A stretch of DNA of 64,000 bases from Pedobacter sp. MC2016-14 (GCF_020991475.1 NZ_JAJMPA010000001.1:1426001-1490000); one strand, 5' to 3'; shown: positions 1 to 9,031, counted from the stretch's first letter. Translations and numbers: made by a program. Notes: generated by a model not told the origin, from the sequence alone.

Positions 1-346
1 CGTTTAGCAGTTTCGCCAGTGGGGTACCCTTTATTAAGTCTGGATGAAAAACCAGGCCATGCCCCATCGGCTGATAATAATCCACCTTATTTTCTACATC
101 AATAACCTGTCCGGGAGAAATAAAAACCAGCGTGCCTTTTTCATAGTCGTAATAATTGCATCCATACTTCAAATCGCCACAATGCACTTCTTTTAGGAAA
201 ATACAGTACAGCCCAAATGTCATTCGGGAACCAGTTCTCCTATTGGCCTTTGAGAAATCTACAATACTAACCAGAGGATGTAATGTTTCATGATTATTGA
301 AAGCATTGTACTCACTAATTGTATCAAAATTATATAACTGTTCCAT
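1..346 (-). CDS. AraC-family regulator, N-terminal part (cut by window edge)
   Basis: The reverse complement from the ATG at 344-346 stays open to the window edge (115 codons). It begins MEQLYNFDTISEY and contains YEKGTLVFISPGQVID and GHGLVFHPDLIKG. This pattern is the N-terminal cupin-like sensor domain of Bacteroidota AraC regulators, where the effector pocket sits ahead of a C-terminal double helix-turn-helix. The DNA-binding half lies outside the window, so family membership rests on the sensor half only. The gene is divergent from the secreted hydrolase at 499, and the 152-bp gap holds repeated ATTGGTA sites. It probably controls the hydrolase-hydrolase-cupin operon. Confidence 0.8.
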   Translation of the reverse strand, partial: MEQLYNFDTISEYNAFNNHETLHPLVSIVDFSKANRRTGSRMTFGLYCIFLKEVHCGDLKYGCNYYDYEKGTLVFISPGQVIDVENKVDYYQPMGHGLVFHPDLIKGTPLAKLLN

Positions 347-406
347 TATCCGCTTGTTATCTTATACAAAAATAGACATTATAGCTTACTAGTGATGAGG
401 CGGTGT

Positions 407-450
407 TACCAATAAGTGATATTGGTAGAAATATCCGTAATTGGTATACC
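407..450. promoter_or_regulatory. Candidate AraC operator: ATTGGTA repeats
   Basis: TACCAATA (407-414) and TATTGGTA (420-427) form a perfect 8-bp inverted repeat with a 5-nt spacer. ATTGGTA then recurs in direct orientation at 421 and 440, 19 bp start to start, and the second copy runs into the palindrome GGTATACC (443-450). Direct half-sites about two helical turns apart are typical of AraC-family operators. The cluster lies between the divergent AraC gene and the hydrolase start at 499. The assignment is inference. Confidence 0.45.
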
Positions 451-498
451 GATGCACTAGCAATCAAACCAGAGATTTGTAACATTAGATTGAAGTAT

Positions 499-1569
499 AT
501 GAAGATAGCAAAATTCTTATTGGTTTCAGTTTTTCTTTCCAATATTACGTTTACACATGCACAGCGTTCTAAAAAGCAATCACCTATGGTCATTGAAGAA
601 CAGGGTAGTTTTGCAATAGGAGGGACCATCACTACAAACGCTGGTACGTTCGATCCCTTTAATATTTCTCCGGCAGGACAGACATTTAGCGGAGATCATG
701 CTTATGTTTTTTATCAGGTACCTGCTAATGCCCGTAAATATCCCCTAGTCATGTGGCATGGTATTGGTCAATTTTCTAAAACCTGGGAGACTACTCCTGA
801 CGGACGAGAGGGTTTTCAAAACATCTTTTTGCGCAGAAGATTTCCCGTTTATTTGATAGATCAGCCAAGGAGGGGCAATGCAGGTAGAAGTATGGATACA
901 GCTTCAATTAAACCAGTTCCAGATGAACAGCAATGGTTTGGTGTTTTTCGTGTGGGAATATGGCCCAACTATTTTGATGGTGTCCAATTTGCACGCGATA
1001 AGGAAACACTTAATCAATACTTTCGTTCCATGACGCCAAATTTAGGAACAATTGATGTAAAAGTTACTACTGATGCCGCTGCTGCACTTGTTAATAAAAT
1101 TGGTCCTGCAATTCTTGTTACGCATTCCCATTCTGGAGGTATGGGTTGGGTTACCGCAATTAAAAATCAAAATATAAAAGCAATTGTGTGTTATGAGCCA
1201 GGAAGTGGGTTTTTGTTTCCTGAAGGCGAGGTTCCTTCGCCAATACTAAGTTCAGCAGGAGCACTGGAGGCTGCAAGTGTGCCTTTAAAGGATTTTCTGC
1301 TATTAACTAAAATTCCCATTGTAATTTATTACGGAGATAATATTCCGGATAAGCCATCAAAAAACTCAGGTGCAGACGGTTGGCGGGCACGTTTGGAGAT
1401 GGCAAAATTATGGCGGGATGCCGTAAATAAAAAGGGAGGGGATGTTACAGTGATTCACCTTCCTGAAACAGGACTCAAAGGGAATACGCATTTCCCTTTT
1501 TCAGATTTAAATAATATTCAAATAGCCGATATGATGTCCAATTGGCTGAAAGAGAAGAAGCTTGATTAA
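499..1569 (+). CDS. Secreted alpha/beta hydrolase (esterase 713-like)
   Basis: Predicted 356-residue exported hydrolase. The ATG at 499 is preferred over an upstream GTG at 403 because it places a signal peptide (MKIAKFLLVSVFLSN, cleavage near THAQ) at the N-terminus. Visible motifs are an oxyanion-region MWHGIGQ, a nucleophile elbow THSHSGG with Ser210 as likely nucleophile, and GNTHFPF with His331 as likely base. The elbow departs from canonical GxSxG in the way seen in the esterase 713-like group of alpha/beta hydrolases. The substrate is unknown, probably a small ester or lactone. It is the first gene of an apparent operon with the hydrolase at 1594 (24-bp gap) and the cupin at 2645. Confidence 0.75.
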   Translation: MKIAKFLLVSVFLSNITFTHAQRSKKQSPMVIEEQGSFAIGGTITTNAGTFDPFNISPAGQTFSGDHAYVFYQVPANARKYPLVMWHGIGQFSKTWETTPDGREGFQNIFLRRRFPVYLIDQPRRGNAGRSMDTASIKPVPDEQQWFGVFRVGIWPNYFDGVQFARDKETLNQYFRSMTPNLGTIDVKVTTDAAAALVNKIGPAILVTHSHSGGMGWVTAIKNQNIKAIVCYEPGSGFLFPEGEVPSPILSSAGALEAASVPLKDFLLLTKIPIVIYYGDNIPDKPSKNSGADGWRARLEMAKLWRDAVNKKGGDVTVIHLPETGLKGNTHFPFSDLNNIQIADMMSNWLKEKKLD

Positions 1570-1593
1570 GGTGTACATGAAATAAAACAAGAA

Positions 1594-2640
1594 ATGAAGA
1601 AGATAAAATTGGTTCTAATCGTAATATTGATGGCTGCAAGTGGCCTGTCTGGCGCTCAAACAAAGTTAAAAAATCCCTTTGGTCTGGTGTATGGTAATGC
1701 CATTACAGAAAATATAACGGGAAAAGTGAATATTTATCCTGTAACATATAAATTAAACGGGATTAATATTGCAGCCAATGTTTATACACCTGCAGGTTAT
1801 AATGCTGCTCAAAAATATCCGGCGGTAGTGGTTGCCCACCCTAATGGGGGTATTAAAGAGCAGACTGCCGGACTATATGCACAGGGCCTGGCAGGTTTGG
1901 GATATATCACTATAGTTGCAGATGCTGCATATCAGGGTGCAAGTGGGGGCGAGCCGCGCCATACAGATAAACCCTTTTACAGAACTGAAGATATACGTGG
2001 CATGGCCGACTTTATAAGCCAATATGCAGGAGTTGATGCTGGCCGTCTCGGTGTGTTAGGTATTTGTGGCGGCGGTGGTTATACTTTGAAAGCGGCCCAA
2101 TCGGATAAGCGGTTCAAAGCTGTGGCCACCCTAAGTATGTTCAATTCAGGTGAGGTAAGGCGTAATGGCTTTCAAAATGCTCAAATGTCTACCATCCAGG
2201 AACGTTTAAAAAAAGCTTCAGATGCCCGGGCTCAGGAAGCCGCTGGTGGTAAAATTACCTATGCAGGCGTGGCCAGCATCACCGATGAAGAAATTGAAAA
2301 AATCCCTACTGATTTATACCGTGAAGGATACCAGTATTATTACAGAAGCCACGCACATCCAAATTCTACCTTTCTGTATACCATGAGCAGTATGCTCGAT
2401 TTGATGACCTGGGACGCCGCTGAGCGAATGGATCTAATCAACCAGCCGCTCCTTATGATGGCTGGAAGTAAAGCCGATACGAAATATATGACTGACGAAG
2501 CCTTCCCAAAAGCTACTAATGCCAAAAGTAAAGAGCTTTTTATCATTGATGGTGCTACCCATATACAAAGCTATTGGAAGCCAGAGTACGTCAATGTTGC
2601 CCTGGCCAAATTGAATACTTTCTTTAATAAAAATCTGTAA
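1594..2640 (+). CDS. Secreted alpha/beta hydrolase, dienelactone hydrolase-like
   Basis: 348 residues with an N-terminal signal peptide (cleavage near SGAQ). The core contains VVVAHPNGG (oxyanion region), the elbow GICGGGGYTL with Cys158 in the nucleophile position, and a C-terminal GATHIQSYW with the likely catalytic His. A cysteine nucleophile is characteristic of dienelactone hydrolase-like and YcjY-like proteins. The substrate cannot be told from sequence. It sits 24 bp after a second hydrolase and 4 bp before a cupin lipoprotein. Together they suggest a periplasmic pathway acting on a small ester, lactone or detoxification product. Confidence 0.8.
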   Translation: MKKIKLVLIVILMAASGLSGAQTKLKNPFGLVYGNAITENITGKVNIYPVTYKLNGINIAANVYTPAGYNAAQKYPAVVVAHPNGGIKEQTAGLYAQGLAGLGYITIVADAAYQGASGGEPRHTDKPFYRTEDIRGMADFISQYAGVDAGRLGVLGICGGGGYTLKAAQSDKRFKAVATLSMFNSGEVRRNGFQNAQMSTIQERLKKASDARAQEAAGGKITYAGVASITDEEIEKIPTDLYREGYQYYYRSHAHPNSTFLYTMSSMLDLMTWDAAERMDLINQPLLMMAGSKADTKYMTDEAFPKATNAKSKELFIIDGATHIQSYWKPEYVNVALAKLNTFFNKNL

Positions 2641-2644
2641 TACA

Positions 2645-3115
2645 ATGAAAGAAGCAAAATTATTCAAACGTATGCATATGGTTTTTGCCATTGCAATAAT
2701 GGGATTGTATTCATGCAGTACAAGCAAAGCAATATTTCCTAAGGGAGAGAAAGTTGCAAATGATAATTTTACCGGAAGGGTTTGGCTCAATTATCTGCTG
2801 CAAACCGATACCGTTCATAATGTAAACATCGGTTCTGTGACTTTTGAACCCGGAGCCAGAACCAACTGGCATTTTCACAAAGGTGGCCAAATCCTGTTGG
2901 TATCAGAAGGTAAGGGCCTTTATCAGGAAAAAGGAAAACCTGTAGAGGTTATCAAAAAGGGTGATGTACTGAAGTGTCCCCCTAATATAGCGCATTGGCA
3001 TGGTGCCTCACCTACAGAAGCAATGACCCATGTAGCTATCGGTACTAACACCAATATCGGAGGGGCTGTATGGCTAAAGCCTGTTACAGATGAAGAATAC
3101 TTCGGTAAGCATTAG
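2645..3115 (+). CDS. Cupin-domain lipoprotein
   Basis: 156 residues. A hydrophobic leader ends in a lipobox-like LYSC (IMGLYSCSTSK), so the mature protein is probably membrane anchored. One cupin barrel follows: GARTNWHFHKGGQ carries His76 and His78 of metal-binding motif 1, and KCPPNIAHWHGASP carries motif 2. The sequence resembles single-domain cupins annotated as mandelonitrile lyase-like or carboxymuconolactone-associated. Such cupins commonly sit beside carboxymuconolactone decarboxylase, flavodoxin and aldo/keto reductase genes, which here lie 10 kb away at 13124-16593. The enzymatic activity is not established by sequence. Confidence 0.8.
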   Translation: MKEAKLFKRMHMVFAIAIMGLYSCSTSKAIFPKGEKVANDNFTGRVWLNYLLQTDTVHNVNIGSVTFEPGARTNWHFHKGGQILLVSEGKGLYQEKGKPVEVIKKGDVLKCPPNIAHWHGASPTEAMTHVAIGTNTNIGGAVWLKPVTDEEYFGKH

Positions 3116-3261
3116 CAGAATTGTTGTTATATAAAAGCAACTTCTCTTCATTTAAATCAGGCTCATCTGGATAAGTTAATAAAAGCTAAGACAGGGCTTA
3201 AACAATTAACCTGCAAAATCTGTAGCTTAGCGGGCCAAGATACTGAGTCAGTTTTAAGATC

Positions 3262-4761
3262 ATGAGTAGCCCAGCTGAAATCCCTTACAGGAGCCTTATT
3301 CAAATCAATAACAATTCAACTTTGCCGGTTTACAGACAAATTGCAGAAAGGATTATTGATTCGGTACAGCGTGGTTATTTGAGTGCCGGCCTCCGGCTCC
3401 CGGGCACACGCATTTTGGCCAAAATACTAGGCCTGCACCGCAATACCATTGTGGCGGCTTATGAAGAACTGGAAAAACAGGAATGGGTAGAAACCATTCC
3501 AAATAAAGGGACAGTACTGCTGCATGGCATGCACAAAAGCCCGGTCAAAATACGTACCGATAAGGCTACTTCAACTGCATCCTACCCCAATGCCGCGGGT
3601 TTTACTTTTAGCCAAACTAATATCCTCGACAATCCTTTTGAGCTGTCTGACTGCGACTATGTTTTAAATGATGGCAGCCCCGATATTCGCCTGATCCAAA
3701 TCAGTGACCTGTCACAACGTTATAGCGCAAACCTCAAAAGAAAATCGAACCGTAAAAAGCTGAGCGGCTATAACCAGGAAGGAAGTGAATATTTTAAAGC
3801 CAACCTTTGTAACTACCTCAATCTTTCCAGGGGATTGCACATTTCCGGCAAGAACCTGCTGATTACCCGCAGCACAGAAATGAGTGTATACATCACCTCC
3901 AGGATCCTGCTTGCCCAAGGCGATCTGGTACTTGTTGGAACGCTTGGATATTTCTCTGTAAACATGATTTTGCAAAAAAATGGCGCCAGGATCCAGACGG
4001 TTCCCATTGACAATGATGGTATTGATGTGGATTATATCCAACGCATTTGCGAAAAACAGCAGGTAAGAATGGTATACATTACGCCGCACCACCATTATCC
4101 TACCACGGTAACTCTGAGTCCGCAGCGGAGAATGCAGCTCCTGAATTTGGCCGCTGAATACGGCTTTGTGATTTTGGAAGACGATTATGATTACGATTTC
4201 CATTACAATAAAAGTCCTGTTCTTCCCCTCTGCAGTGCAGATCACAAAGGGATGGTCGTTTACATTGGCGCACTCGGAAAATCTCTGGCACCGGGATTCC
4301 GCACGGGCTTTATTGTGGCGCCTGAAAACCTGATGGCCGAAATGCGCAAATACCTCGGCATTATAGACCGGCAGGGTGATATTTTGATGGAACAGGTGCT
4401 GGGCGAGATGATTGAGGATGGAGAAATTCACCGCTATATGCGCAAATCTTTAAAAGTTTACCAGGAAAGACGCGATCATTTGGCTGCTTTGCTATCCCAA
4501 TACCTGGCTGATGAAGTGGAATTTGAGCTCCCCAGCGGCGGACTCGCAGTTTGGCTGAAATGGAAAAAGCAGATCAATTTGTTCCAGTTGAGTAAAAGCT
4601 GCGAAAAAAACAACCTCTTTATCCCTAAGACTTTACTTTACCAGGATAAACACACATCGGCCATGAGGCTGGGTTTTGGCAACTTAAGCAAGGAAGAAAT
4701 GGAAACCTGCATCAGCATCATTCATAAATGTTTGCCAACAGCCCTCATCCGGACTAGCTAA
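3262..4761 (+). CDS. MocR-type regulator (GntR helix-turn-helix plus aminotransferase fold)
   Basis: 499 residues. Residues about 15-90 form a winged helix of GntR type (PVYRQIAERIID, LRLPGTRILAK, LHRNTIVAAYEELE). The rest is a fold-type I aminotransferase domain with ILEDDYDYDF and the PLP lysine in GKSLAPG (Lys340). MocR proteins sense PLP or amino-acid adducts and control vitamin B6, GABA, taurine or related genes. No PLP-synthesis gene is adjacent. The next gene downstream on the same strand is a TonB receptor 66 bp away, a plausible target. The physiological ligand is unknown. Confidence 0.9.
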   Translation: MSSPAEIPYRSLIQINNNSTLPVYRQIAERIIDSVQRGYLSAGLRLPGTRILAKILGLHRNTIVAAYEELEKQEWVETIPNKGTVLLHGMHKSPVKIRTDKATSTASYPNAAGFTFSQTNILDNPFELSDCDYVLNDGSPDIRLIQISDLSQRYSANLKRKSNRKKLSGYNQEGSEYFKANLCNYLNLSRGLHISGKNLLITRSTEMSVYITSRILLAQGDLVLVGTLGYFSVNMILQKNGARIQTVPIDNDGIDVDYIQRICEKQQVRMVYITPHHHYPTTVTLSPQRRMQLLNLAAEYGFVILEDDYDYDFHYNKSPVLPLCSADHKGMVVYIGALGKSLAPGFRTGFIVAPENLMAEMRKYLGIIDRQGDILMEQVLGEMIEDGEIHRYMRKSLKVYQERRDHLAALLSQYLADEVEFELPSGGLAVWLKWKKQINLFQLSKSCEKNNLFIPKTLLYQDKHTSAMRLGFGNLSKEEMETCISIIHKCLPTALIRTS

Positions 4762-4801
4762 TTTCTCAAAACCGGCACCAGACAATAGTCCGGGTAGCGC
4801 T

Positions 4802-4809
4802 TACATTTG
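4802..4809 (+). promoter_or_regulatory. Candidate -7 promoter element (TACATTTG)
   Basis: TACATTTG matches the Bacteroidota -7 consensus TAnnTTTG and lies 18 bp before the TonB receptor ATG at 4828, giving a very short predicted leader. No convincing -33 TTTG was found at the usual spacing, so confidence is limited. Confidence 0.35.
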
Positions 4810-4827
4810 GCAAAAATTATAAATCAA

Positions 4828-6696
4828 ATGAAACCAATTTATTTTGTTGCGATGTTATTATGGAGTGCAAACTTATACGCACAGCGCCCCAAAAAAGACA
4901 CCGTAATTACCATTAACGAAGTAGTGATTACTGAAAATGGGTTCAATACCCCAATATCTAAACAGAACAGGAACGTATACGTCATTGACAAGGCCATGAT
5001 TGCTAAATTACCGGCGCGTACGCTACAAGAGGTCTTACAATATGCCAACGGGGTAGACCTGAGACAAAGGGGACCAATGGGTGGTCAGGCTGATGTGAGT
5101 ATTGATGGGGGAAGTTTTGAACAGACAGTAGTACTTTTAAACGGCACCAAGATTATAGATGCTCACACTGCCCACAACATGCTGAACCTGCCCATCCCGG
5201 TAGAAGCTATCGAAAGAATTGAAGTGGTCAGAGGACCTGCTGCTAGGATTTATGGCATCAACAGCTTAACAGGGGCAATTAACATCATTACTAAAAAGCC
5301 CAGCAAATCTGGCTTTCTCGTAGATGCCCATGGAGGTTCGAATTTTGAAAAAGATACAGAAGGTACTGGAAAAACATTTTATAACCAGGGACTACAACTT
5401 GGTGCAGTACTCAGCAAACAAAAGCATCAGCATTCGGTTTTTGGATCGCACGATAAAAGCAATGGTTACAGGTTCAATACGCAGTTTGAAAATACCAGAT
5501 TGATGTACCAGGGGCACATTCAAATTGACAGTGCAAATGAGATCATGACTTCTTTTGGTTACACAAAAAATACCTTCGGTGCTAATGGCTTTTACGCCGC
5601 TCCGGCAGATAGGAATTCTACGGAGACGGTACAAACTACAATTGCAGCGCTGCAATCAAAACATACCTTATCAGACCGCTGGGTGCTGATACCCAGACTG
5701 AGTTACCGGTATAATTTTGATGATTATCGTTATTTTGGCAAGGTAAATCCAAATGCAGGTGTAAGTAAACACAATACAAATTCCTTTGCCGCAGAATTAA
5801 CCAGCTCGTACAAATTGGAGCGCGGAGAATTGGGCTTTGGTGCCGAGCTTAGAAGCGAAAACATCAACTCTTCAAATATTGGCAAACACAACCGTGAAAA
5901 CGTGGGCATTTACACCCAATACCGAACTGACTTGCTGAAAAACCTGAATGTGAACCTGGGCACTTACATCAATTATAATTCGGCCTACAAGTGGCAGGTA
6001 TACCCGGGACTTGATGCCAGTTATGCGCTGAACGATATTTTTAAAATTGTTGGAAATATTGGAACAAGTCAGCGTTTGCCTTCCTTTACAGATTTGTATT
6101 TAAACCAACGTCCTGGAAATATCGGAAACCCTGATGTGAGCCCGGAAAGTGCCTTCCAAACCGAAGGAGGGTTAAAGGCGCTGAAAGGGAATTTTACTTT
6201 CAATGCTAATGTTTTATATAGGAAAATCAATCGGTTTATAGACTGGACACGTGCAGTAGTCACAGATCCATGGCAGGCCAATAACGTGGGAACTATGGTT
6301 ACCAAAGGCTTTAACGTACGTTCTGGCTATGGCCTGGAGCTTAGCGGAGTTTCAAAATTCAACTTTGAAATGGCCTATTCTTATCTAAACTCAGATTTTG
6401 AAGACATGGATCAAGGTCTTGCCTACAAGTACCAGCTTTCTTCCTTAAAACACCAGGTAACCAACACCATTGATTATAAATATGCCAATTTCTCTGTGTT
6501 GTTTGCTACACGCCTTAACCAAAGAATTATGGGCCCGTCTTACTGGATCAACGATTTCAGGATCAGTCAGACCATTAAAAAACTTACACTATATGCTGAT
6601 GCGCAGAATATTTTTGACACGCAATATTTTGAGATTGGAGCCATTCCGCTTCCTTCACGCTGGTTAAGCCTGGGTGTAAAATTTGTATCTTTCTAG
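4828..6696 (+). CDS. TonB-dependent outer membrane receptor (iron complex/cobalamin type)
   Basis: 622 residues from the ATG at 4828. An in-frame TTG at 4807 is rejected because MKPIYFVAMLLWSANLYAQ is a complete signal peptide. The plug follows: NRNVYVIDKAMIAKLPARTL, LRQRGPMGGQADVSIDG and RIEVVRGPAARIYG. A 22-strand barrel ends in aromatic FVSF. There is no SusD partner and no carboxypeptidase-like N-terminal domain, so this is a classic single-component TonB receptor rather than SusC. Length and plug resemble BtuB- or siderophore-type receptors. No cobalamin riboswitch was seen upstream. The gene follows the MocR regulator and precedes a small membrane protein. Confidence 0.88.
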   Translation: MKPIYFVAMLLWSANLYAQRPKKDTVITINEVVITENGFNTPISKQNRNVYVIDKAMIAKLPARTLQEVLQYANGVDLRQRGPMGGQADVSIDGGSFEQTVVLLNGTKIIDAHTAHNMLNLPIPVEAIERIEVVRGPAARIYGINSLTGAINIITKKPSKSGFLVDAHGGSNFEKDTEGTGKTFYNQGLQLGAVLSKQKHQHSVFGSHDKSNGYRFNTQFENTRLMYQGHIQIDSANEIMTSFGYTKNTFGANGFYAAPADRNSTETVQTTIAALQSKHTLSDRWVLIPRLSYRYNFDDYRYFGKVNPNAGVSKHNTNSFAAELTSSYKLERGELGFGAELRSENINSSNIGKHNRENVGIYTQYRTDLLKNLNVNLGTYINYNSAYKWQVYPGLDASYALNDIFKIVGNIGTSQRLPSFTDLYLNQRPGNIGNPDVSPESAFQTEGGLKALKGNFTFNANVLYRKINRFIDWTRAVVTDPWQANNVGTMVTKGFNVRSGYGLELSGVSKFNFEMAYSYLNSDFEDMDQGLAYKYQLSSLKHQVTNTIDYKYANFSVLFATRLNQRIMGPSYWINDFRISQTIKKLTLYADAQNIFDTQYFEIGAIPLPSRWLSLGVKFVSF

Positions 6697-6727
6697 TATA
6701 ATAGTATATTAGTGAAAATTTTAATTT

Positions 6728-7045
6728 ATGTTCTACGCTTTAATCTCAGCCGCTATCATCTTTTTTTTAGCGCACCTAATTCTTTTGTTGACTGCCTTTC
6801 CGCAGTCCAAACTTGCCGGAAAAAGGTATTTCTACTCGCACCTGACCTTATGGTTTACCGGCCTTTTTATTTTTATATTGGCCTTGCTTTACAGTGGTAC
6901 CGGGCAATCTAACTTCCTGGATTATTTTGATACCCCAACAAAGAAGGCGATGATCCTTGTATTTACAATGGCATTATCACTGGTAGCGCACACGATTGTT
7001 AAATACGTAGTGCTGCCTTTGCTACAGAAAAACCTTGAGGGCTAA
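6728..7045 (+). CDS. Small three-segment membrane protein, function unknown
   Basis: 105 residues. Three hydrophobic segments are visible at about 3-24 (FYALISAAIIFFLAHLILL), 40-62 (HLTLWFTGLFIFILALLY) and 76-98 (MILVFTMALSLVAHTIVKYV). It starts 31 bp after the TonB receptor stop and is probably cotranscribed with it. I do not recognise the family. An inner-membrane accessory role for the receptor is a guess from position only. A longer-upstream alternative frame at 6712 is not supported by hydrophobicity or neighbours. Confidence 0.65.
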   Translation: MFYALISAAIIFFLAHLILLLTAFPQSKLAGKRYFYSHLTLWFTGLFIFILALLYSGTGQSNFLDYFDTPTKKAMILVFTMALSLVAHTIVKYVVLPLLQKNLEG

Positions 7046-7112
7046 GTAAGTAGTGTTTGAATTTTGCAATAAATGATTTGATTGATATAATCTATCCAGC
7101 CCATCATACCCC

Positions 7113-7120
7113 TATCTTTG
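7113..7120 (+). promoter_or_regulatory. Candidate -7 promoter element (TATCTTTG)
   Basis: TATCTTTG fits the Bacteroidota TAnnTTTG consensus and lies 34 bp before the AraC start at 7155. No clear -33 element at standard spacing was found. Confidence 0.35.
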
Positions 7121-7154
7121 TCTGGGGAAGGAGTAACGATTAAACCTGTTTATC

Positions 7155-8057
7155 ATGACAAAAGCTGAATCACTGGAAGACTTTTACAAGCACAAATTAA
7201 ATTATCTGCCCGTTGACCTGCATAAGGACCTCGGGCATTTTAATGTTTTTAGACTGGAAGATTGCACGGGTGTTAATGCCAAACCGATTACCTATAACCG
7301 CAGGGATTTTTTTAAGATTACCTTAATCCGCGGTAAAAACAGGTACCACTATGCCGACAAGAGCATTGAAATTGACGGCAGTACCCTGGTATTTTTTAAT
7401 CCGCATGTACCTTATACCTGGGAGCCTTTAACCAGCGAAACCACGGGCTTTTTCTGTATCTTCACAAAATCCTTTTTTACTGAAAACATAGGTCTTGGCT
7501 TAAATGACCTGCCCATGTACCGCACAGACGGGAAGCCTGCCTATATCCTTAGCGAGCAGGAAGATGAGCAGATTGCCGGAATTTTTAAAAGAATGTTTGA
7601 AGAGATTGCATCTGACTATACTTTTAAGTATGACCTGATCAGGAATTACATTACGGAACTGACACACATTGCCCTGAAATCCAGGCCTTCGGAAAGCTTA
7701 TACCGGCATCCTGATGCGAAATCGCGCATTACCTCTATTTTTACTGAATTGCTGGAAAGACAATTTCCTATCGAAAGCCCATCACAAAGGTTTAGTATGC
7801 GTTCTGCCAAGAATTTTGCTGAACAACTTTCTGTACATGTGAACCATCTGAACAGGGCAATTAAAGAAACTACCGGCAGGACAACGACAGATTTAATTGC
7901 GGAAAGGTTGCTGAGCGAGGCGAAATCCCTGCTGAAGCATACAGACTGGAATGTATCTGAAATTGGTTACAGTCTGGGGTTTGAGGAACCTGCACATTTT
8001 AATAATTTTTTTAAGAAGCAAACACAACTTACACCTAGCCGCTACAGGATGGCCTAA
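7155..8057 (+). CDS. AraC-family transcriptional regulator
   Basis: 300 residues. The N-terminal half is a cupin-like sensor (SIEIDGSTLVFFNPHVPYTW). The C-terminal 100 residues are the double helix-turn-helix: FAEQLSVHVNHLNRAIKE for the first helix pair and WNVSEIGYSLGFEEPAHFNN with FKKQTQLTPSRYR for the second, the standard AraC signature. It is a full-length member of the family. It ends 90 bp before the short-chain dehydrogenase on the same strand, the usual arrangement for an AraC activator and its single oxidoreductase target. Confidence 0.92.
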   Translation: MTKAESLEDFYKHKLNYLPVDLHKDLGHFNVFRLEDCTGVNAKPITYNRRDFFKITLIRGKNRYHYADKSIEIDGSTLVFFNPHVPYTWEPLTSETTGFFCIFTKSFFTENIGLGLNDLPMYRTDGKPAYILSEQEDEQIAGIFKRMFEEIASDYTFKYDLIRNYITELTHIALKSRPSESLYRHPDAKSRITSIFTELLERQFPIESPSQRFSMRSAKNFAEQLSVHVNHLNRAIKETTGRTTTDLIAERLLSEAKSLLKHTDWNVSEIGYSLGFEEPAHFNNFFKKQTQLTPSRYRMA

Positions 8058-8120
8058 ATAGCGGTTTGAATTTCGTAACAATCGGCTTGATTTACGCAAA
8101 CGGCAGCTCCCAAAGCGCTG

Positions 8121-8128
8121 TACCTTTG
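8121..8128 (+). promoter_or_regulatory. Candidate -7 promoter element (TACCTTTG)
   Basis: TACCTTTG is an exact TAnnTTTG match 19 bp before the dehydrogenase ATG. The upstream stretch contains TTGATT, but its spacing is too long for a normal -33 element. Activation by the adjacent AraC protein could make up for this. Confidence 0.4.
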
Positions 8129-8147
8129 AAACATCAAAACGACAATT

Positions 8148-8987
8148 ATGAACACAGAAAAAATTTGGTTTGTTACCGGTGCCTCCAAAGGACTGGGCTT
8201 AACCCTTGTTAAAAAATTATTAAAAGATGGCTACAAAGTAGTGGCGACCTCCAGAAGTATCGAAGATTTAAGGGCTGCTGTAACGGAAGCTGCTGACAGC
8301 TTCCTACCCCTGGAGATGAATTTAAAATCTGAAGCCAGCGTACAGCAAGCCATCGAAAAATCCATCAGCACTTTTGGCAAAATTGATGTGGTGGTAAACA
8401 ATGCTGGCTATGGCTTAAGTGGTGGACTAGAAGAATTGAGTGATGAAGAAGCGCGTGAAAACTTTGACGTCAATGTATTTGGTGCTTTGAACGTTATTCG
8501 CCAGGTCTTGCCTCATCTAAGGAAACAACAATCGGGTCACATCATTAACGTTTCGTCTATAGGCGGTTTTACAGGAATGTTTCCAGGCTTTGGCATCTAT
8601 TGCGCCACTAAATTTGCGATGCAGGGCTTCACAGAATCACTGGCTACAGAAGTAAAGGCTTTTGGAATTCATGCCAGTATCGTGTCTCCAGGTTATTTCA
8701 GGACTAATTTCCTTACCGCCGAATCTTTAAATGTCCCCAAAAATCCTATTGAAGCTTATAAAGAAGTACGCGACTCACAGGATGCCCATCAAAACAGCAT
8801 CAACGGCAACCAGCCAGGAGATCCGGAAAAAGGTGTAGCTGTAATTATTGCGGCAGCAGAAGCTGAACATCCCCCGCTTCATTTGTTTCTTGGCCAGGAT
8901 GCTTATGACCTTGCTTATCAGAAAATGGAACTGGTGAAAGCAGATCTGGAAAACTGGAAGGAATTGACAACTTCAACTGGTTTTTAA
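8148..8987 (+). CDS. Short-chain dehydrogenase/reductase
   Basis: 279 residues, classical SDR. The cofactor motif TGASKGLG spans residues 10-17, the structural motif NNAGYG is present, the catalytic Ser is in NVSSIGG (Ser137), and Tyr151 and Lys155 form YCATK. The Arg in the second strand region (TSRSIEDL) favours NADP(H). There is no signal peptide, so it is cytosolic. The family reduces ketones or aldehydes or oxidises alcohols; the substrate is unknown. It is monocistronic: an AraC regulator lies upstream and an intrinsic terminator lies immediately downstream, before convergent genes. Confidence 0.9.
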   Translation: MNTEKIWFVTGASKGLGLTLVKKLLKDGYKVVATSRSIEDLRAAVTEAADSFLPLEMNLKSEASVQQAIEKSISTFGKIDVVVNNAGYGLSGGLEELSDEEARENFDVNVFGALNVIRQVLPHLRKQQSGHIINVSSIGGFTGMFPGFGIYCATKFAMQGFTESLATEVKAFGIHASIVSPGYFRTNFLTAESLNVPKNPIEAYKEVRDSQDAHQNSINGNQPGDPEKGVAVIIAAAEAEHPPLHLFLGQDAYDLAYQKMELVKADLENWKELTTSTGF

Positions 8988-8994
8988 CGATTAT

Positions 8995-9029
8995 GGCAGC
9001 ATCTGGAAGAGGTGCTGCCTTAATTTTTT
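8995..9029 (+). terminator. Intrinsic terminator of the SDR gene
   Basis: GGCAGCATC (8995-9003) pairs with GGTGCTGCC (9011-9019) with one G-U wobble around a 7-nt loop. It is followed by TTAATTTTTT on the plus strand. It sits between convergent genes. Confidence 0.75.
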
Positions 9030-9031
9030 AT

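Noticed and set aside
3185..3232. GCTAAG/CTTAGC inverted repeat upstream of the MocR gene
   Set aside because: Arms are short, far apart and interrupted; not distinguishable from chance, although an operator cannot be excluded.
3712..4431. 239-codon open frame on the minus strand
   Set aside because: It lies fully antisense to the MocR-type regulator, whose helix-turn-helix and PLP motifs are unambiguous; the antisense translation has no recognisable family.
4762..4827. Possible cobalamin riboswitch before the TonB receptor
   Set aside because: The gap is only 66 bp and contains no B12-box or suitable folding; too short for the riboswitch.
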